From assembly GCA_033439295.1 (NCBI GenBank), contig JAVTLE010000003.1, positions 930,001-994,000 on the forward strand: a DNA stretch of 64,000 nt. Reading direction: 5' to 3'. This DNA comes from Deuterostichococcus epilithicus (taxonomy: Eukaryota > Chlorophyta > Trebouxiophyceae > Prasiolales > Stichococcaceae). This document shows positions 60,101-64,000 of the stretch, in pieces. Both the position numbers and the translations under genes were made by a program. Below the pieces are notes generated by a model. The model worked only from the letters and a program-made list of their open reading frames with translations. It was not told the DNA's origin and searched no databases. Numbering within the stretch: position 1 is the stretch's first letter; each line of letters starts with the position of its first letter.

Positions 60101-61340
60101 AGACACCGTCGCTGCTGCTGAGCTTCAATTGCACAGCTGCATCCGAGTTGGATCGATTTGGATGCGCATTGTGCAGTTTCGGCAGATGCATGTTCTGAAC
60201 CTGCGATGTCTGTGCGGCAAGCAGGGACCGTAAGTTCGTATTGTCGCACTTTTGCGGCGATGACACGCTTGCCATCTTCGAGCCGCCGCAGCAAAAGTCC
60301 GGCATCTCTGGAGGAAAATATCTGGAGAGGATGAAGGTGAATGCTGCGTCAGTAGCCTGCTAACTAACTGTTCAGAATGGCTGTGACCCTCCTATTTGGC
60401 AGCAGATGGCTCAAGGCCCACCAACGGCATTGCTTCGCCTGCAGATACTGTCGGCACCGTCAAGTCATGCCATGCCTGACACTTCATCCTGCACCATACA
60501 GCGCCGTTTCCTGGGTTTCTGCAATCCTGAGGGCCCCTCCTGTGCAGGTGTGCCAGCCTGCGGCTGGTAGCACAGCCAGTGCCGGCATTGAGGATGCGTG
60601 CGGCCGTTACTACACAGAGCGTGACCTGGCAGTCGGCGCCATCTTGACCATCCACCAGCGCCAATTCGAGCTGCTCAACGCCGACGAGTTCACGTTTCAC
60701 GTGATCCGCAGTGCGGCCAGCCTCTGATGCGACATCCTGTTGGCATGAGGCGAGTGCAGCAACATTTGAGCTACTGGCATGTCAAGACCACATGTCATCA
60801 GCTGCACCACCTTTGCTATGGATGCTGCGTCTTGGCTGCACTGACGAAGCATCAGCAACAAAGCGATGGGCTGATCCGCGACTGTCGTGGCGGCGCGCAG
60901 TTCATGGAGAACAACAGGCACCACTTCCCTCAAGCATATGCTCGCGCGGCGCTGGCTGCCGTCCATAAGCATGGTGCGCATCTTATAGATCTCAAGGACT
61001 GCAGTCCTGAGTCTTGAGCACTTCTGTGCTCATTGCCAAAGCTTGGGGCCTGCTGCATGGCGAAGTAGGCGTGCGCAAGTGCAGCCTTGAAGATTAGCTC
61101 ATTCCGATTCCTGAATCCTGACTGCTGCAGGCCTGGATCCACTCCAGCAGACACTGCTGGCGGTCCCCGGCAGCAGCGACGACCTGATTGACTTTGAGGG
61201 CTTTGACGCTGCGCTGCGTGCCACCAACCAGACGTTCATCAGGCACCAAGCCATCGCCCTGCGTGCTCCGCAGCCTGCCCCGGGCCGAGCCTGAGCGTGT
61301 GTCTGTGACGGAGCTTCTCGAGTATCTGCAATCAGGCTGA
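57123..61340 (+). CDS. triple-DM10-domain axonemal protein, EFHC1/RIB72-like; start not fixed, frame break near the end
   Basis: In ciliated species these proteins line the inside of doublet microtubules. N-terminal exon: QPFVPSNHLPQWAENDRK. DM10-1 (about 57438-57965): VLRWFGYIIEQVTDGAGEED, HIHYYLEDDTIDICKPRQDN, LIKRHRPRKN and FTLYSRTFHIIDADSFTREH. DM10-2 (about 58798-59438): VLRFYCMWDDRGSLQGDRRP, LHFLLEDDTVEVLEVHEANS, FLRRARLPK and GADFYRPSDLRLGATIEIHG, ending FFLHDCDAFTRQYY. DM10-3 (about 60030-60720): RKNFYNLMQKHRIVLRFG, DDTLAIFEPPQQKSGISGGK, YLERMK and ERDLAVGAILTIHQRQFELL. The tail (about 61140-61340) has SSDDLIDFEGFDAALRATNQ. Reading that frame gives a stop at 61292-61294, but one base less at 61262 gives SLPRAEPERVSVTELLEYLQ and a stop at 61338-61340, which suits the EF-hand-like end of the family better. 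The start exon with ATG is not identified. Confidence 0.83.
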
Positions 61341-61706
61341 CGGGCAATCGCCACAAACGAGCCTGCTGGCGCTGCTTCCTCAGGGGCAGTTGGGCTCGAG
61401 GGAGCACAAAGTCAGCTAGAATACCACTCCTGTGCACGGCATCGCGTCACGTCGCATTGTGCGATGGACGGGAAGGAAAGGTTGCGCTGAAAGCGAAGCA
61501 TTGGCTCCGAGTAGCACATCTAAGAAGTTCCTTCGGAAAATGAAACAGGTCACATCCGAGACGCGCGGTCGGGCAGAGACTCCATGCGGCGCTGCTCTAG
61601 TAGCAGCAACTATGATAAAGGTATGTTAGGGATGAGTATTATCAGCAACACCTTGAAATAAGAAGTTGTCACCCTCGAGAAGTTTACACAGAGCATGCAC
61701 GTCGCC

Positions 61707-61740
61707 AACGTTAGCATCAATTCAACGTTAGCATCAATTC
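61707..61740. repeat. 17-base tandem duplication
   Basis: AACGTTAGCATCAATTC occurs twice in direct contact. Confidence 0.95.
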
Positions 61741-62218
61741 ATCCTTCCGCAAACGCTTCGCAATTGCTAAGTGGTTCGCAATGTACAACACTACGAATCA
61801 ACACTAGGAACTTTTTTTCTACCAATAACGAAAAAATTGGCTGCTTGCATTCATGCATGAACAGCACCAGCAGATACTGGCGAGGCTTTCAATGTCCTCA
61901 TGCACTAGCGTGGCAATGGTGAATGTTGCCCCTCACATCAACCTTGACGCCACTGATGCTCAGATTCGATGCGTACAGAACCGAAAGCAGCACACTCTAT
62001 CTGTGCTGCAACTTGCCCTTTACGGCGGCACTATTTGCCGCACCCAGCTGGGCTGTACAGACCAATAATCCGAAAGTATGCAGATGCATATACATAACCA
62101 GGTAGCAACCAAGACATCTCACATCTCACATCAATCCCCGAAGAAAGACTGGCTGGACCAGTACACCAGATCCCCCAAGTACTGATTATTGCTGCGCGCC
62201 AATCAGCATGGAGAGCCA

Positions 62219-62345
62219 GGGCTTGAACCGCAGGGCGACCTTTGCACTTTCAGACCCGCCGCCCAGACCCCGATCCTAAACACAGGCCTTATCACCTGAG
62301 TGATGCAGCAGGGCGCTGGCCTAATTGGCTACTTATCGTGCCTGA
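62219..62345 (-). repeat. tRNA-like segment, possible tRNA pseudogene or SINE head
   Basis: On the minus strand TAGCCAATTAGG (62326-62337 region) resembles the RNA polymerase III A box. GGTTCAAGCCC, about 100 bases downstream (near 62219-62231), matches the B box. CCAGCGCCCTGC after the A box also looks like a D-arm to anticodon-arm passage. But no acceptor stem pairs and the T-arm stem is poor, so it is not called a functional tRNA. Confidence 0.3.
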
Positions 62346-62642
62346 GAAGCAATATGAATAGCGCCCGTTCCTCATGATGTATGCCCTCTCCAGCCCCAGA
62401 TGTCGCACCGGGATTGCTATGTTGCAGAGAATGGTTGTGGCTGCTTGCCGCTAGAATGGGCAAGGCGCCGCCAGCTCAGAGTCGGCGCTGGCATCGTATT
62501 CGTCCTGCAAACAAAAGAAAATCTGTGGCTTGATTGCGGGCACCAAGCGCAATCCTCCGCAGGGCCCTGCACTCCTTTTCCAGCAAGGTGCGCGTCAAAG
62601 TGCAGCGTCATTGGTGGGGCATGACAGGATCGGTGAGGGGTC

Positions 62643-63830
62643 TCAAAAGCTCACCTGCTCCATGAAGGCAGCAGCGCAGTCCATCAGGGGCATGGTGCCG
62701 TCGCTGCCGGCGCTGCTGCCTCCGCCTCCGCCTCCACCGCCGCCTCCGCCGCCTTTGCTGCCGCCGCTGCCAGCCTGAGCAGCGTCCGGGCTCTGTGGCT
62801 GCGGGCGGTGGTGGCCCGTAAACGCGGCAAAGCTGCTGCCATGGCCGCCGACGGAGCCGCCCACAGGGCCGCGGAGCCCAGCCTGCTGGCCCGCACCGCC
62901 CTGCGGCTGCGGCGGCGCCTGCTGGTGCATGATCAAGTCGTGGCAGCCACCCAGCAGAGGCGGGTAGCCTGGCGGCTGGGAGCCGGGCAGGTGCTCAGCT
63001 GTACGGCCGCGGGAAGACTGAGGCAGGGCTGGAAGCGACGGTCCTTGCGCCGCAGCGTCGCCGTCGTTACGGCCAGTTGGCATGGGGACAGACCCGTCAG
63101 GCATCATGCCGGTGGCCGCCTGCTGCTGCGGCAGCGGCGGCGGCGGCAGCGGTAGCAGTGGTAATAATGCATCAGGACTCTGCAGGTACCATGGCGAATA
63201 TGACTGCAGCAGGCGCTGCGGCGGGGCGCCTAGCGGCTGGGCGGGACTGCTGGAGGTGGGGCCGCCGAAAAGCGGCAGAGGCGCCGCCGGAAATAGCGCC
63301 GGCGGTGAGGCGCTTGGGTGCGTGACGCACGGCTTCACCAAGATGTCGCGCTGCTCGCACAGGCGGTCGTGCAGGATGTCTTGAAGCTGTCGGTGCCGCT
63401 GCAGCGCCTGCGTGGCACGTATGTTCAGAGGCTATTGGGTACCATGGTCCGTGCTGCTGCAGCCTCGTAGAGGTCTGGGGCTGGTGTCTTGTACGTGCGG
63501 CCACAATCACAAGTGCCCTGACGCAATGTCGGGCGTCGGTTCTCAGCTGCTGACCCGCACCGCACGAGCGCTGCTGCAGGCTGCAGACACATGTATCTGG
63601 CTGCACTTGCTTGACAACCCTTTCGGACGCCCACAACAGGACATGCCAGGAGCCGCCTGGGCTGAAGTGCGCGTGCACGCCTTGAGCTGCTGGTGCAATG
63701 CGGCGTTGTCGAGGGTGGCGCGGTGGAAGGACGCAGCCAGGCCCTGCAGCTCCGTCCTGATGCCCCGCCGCTGCTGCTCCAGCGCCTGCTCACGCGCACG
63801 CAGCACCTGCTGCCAGGCGCCTCACACCGG
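62643..63830 (-). CDS. partial Gln/Pro/Gly-rich protein with coiled coil; 5' end beyond or near the window edge
   Basis: Minus-strand exons: QVLRAREQALEQQRRGIRTE then LQGLAASFHRATLDNAALHQ QLK (about 63690-63815), which shows heptads starting L, I, L, A, L and so forms a zipper-like coiled coil. Next ALQRHRQLQDILHDRLCEQR (about 63340-63420). Then a long low-complexity exon with SPWYLQSPDALLPLLPLPPP, GGCHDLIMHQQAPPQPQGG, and a poly-Gly run, ending LMDCAAAFMEQVSF at a stop near 62643. The layout of a coiled coil followed by Gln/Pro-rich sequence suits a transcription factor, for instance the zipper of a bZIP protein, but no basic DNA-binding region is visible here. Function unknown. Confidence 0.5.
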
Positions 63831-64000
63831 TGGATCAGCTTGGGTATGATTCGGAGCTTGTGGCTGGCTCTTGCTACACGTGCCAACGAATCAGAATGCG
63901 TGGGAGCTCGTGGCTTTGCGCTGGTACGGCTCTCGTTCGGAGATGAAGGCAATTCAGTTCTGGTGACATGTGTGGCAATTGTAGGGCATGTGTGGCAGCT

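Larger units (their letters stand above)
61341..62642. other. intergenic, locally AT-richer, with tandem repeat and tRNA-like segment
   Basis: About 1.3 kb with lower GC than the surroundings and no convincing exon. It contains a 17-base tandem repeat (61707-61740) and a tRNA-like segment (62219-62345). Confidence 0.5.

Noticed and set aside
62643-63341. Poly-Gly/Pro ORF as a cell-wall glycoprotein
   Set aside because: The adjoining exons encode a heptad coiled coil and Gln-rich sequence without a signal peptide, which suits an intracellular or nuclear protein better.

Overview
The window looks like nuclear DNA of a photosynthetic green alga, most likely a chlorophyte of the trebouxiophyte (Chlorella/Coccomyxa-like) kind. 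By eye it is GC-rich. Genes are cut into many short exons with GT-AG introns of about 100-300 bases, and several products carry plastid or mitochondrial presequences. A phytol kinase is present, and plant-type telomere-like motifs (TTTAGGG/CCCTAAA) sit inside introns. Scattered N bases show a draft assembly. No exact species can be named from the sequence alone. Coordinates for multi-exon genes are gene spans; I reconstructed exons by protein family likeness and splice signals, so single boundaries may be off.

Layout, left to right: the end of a Pro/Thr-rich protein (+, 87-920); UMP synthase (-, 1976-6401); a SIS-domain phosphosugar isomerase (-, 7260-8578); a VTE5-like phytol/polyprenol kinase (+, 8955-10321); an intergenic stretch with a hairpin, a palindrome and a CTG tract (10322-11151); a proline iminopeptidase (+, 11152-15184); two tiny genes packed 37 bases apart, TMA7 followed by a DMAC1-like membrane protein (-, 15458-16520); a long SUVH-type SRA/SET histone methyltransferase (+, 17463-26082); a triple-KH RNA-binding protein (+, 26741-29694); a mitochondrial FASTK/OPR-like helical-repeat protein (-, 30461-33722), head-to-head with RPN8 (+, 34258-36856); an unidentified mitochondrial helical protein (+, 37366-39060); a plastid single-span membrane protein (-, 39317-40498), head-to-head with ribosomal protein L15 (+, 40789-42858); an EI24-like ER membrane protein (+, 43496-45777); NAA35, the NatC auxiliary subunit (-, 46312-51562), preceded on the same strand by a 49-residue twin-cysteine CHCH-like protein (-, 51802-52067); deoxyhypusine hydroxylase (+, 52387-54163); UMP-CMP kinase (-, 54562-55988); a triple-DM10 EFHC1/RIB72-like axonemal protein (+, 57123-61340); and a partial Gln/Pro/Gly-rich coiled-coil gene running off the right edge (-, 62643-63830).

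Most of the content is core housekeeping: pyrimidine synthesis (UMPS, UMP-CMP kinase), translation and its factors (RPL15, TMA7, DOHH acting on eIF5A, NAA35), proteasome (RPN8), chromatin silencing (SUVH), organelle RNA biology and tocopherol/chlorophyll salvage. The neighbours do not form one pathway; the order is that of an ordinary eukaryotic chromosome arm. I did not find a clearly new system. The most unusual points are the possible bicistronic small-gene pairs, the apparently intact ciliary DM10 gene with a reading-frame break at its end, the SIS isomerase with inconsistent reading frames, the perfect 36-base palindrome inside a coding exon, and the telomere-like motifs in introns.
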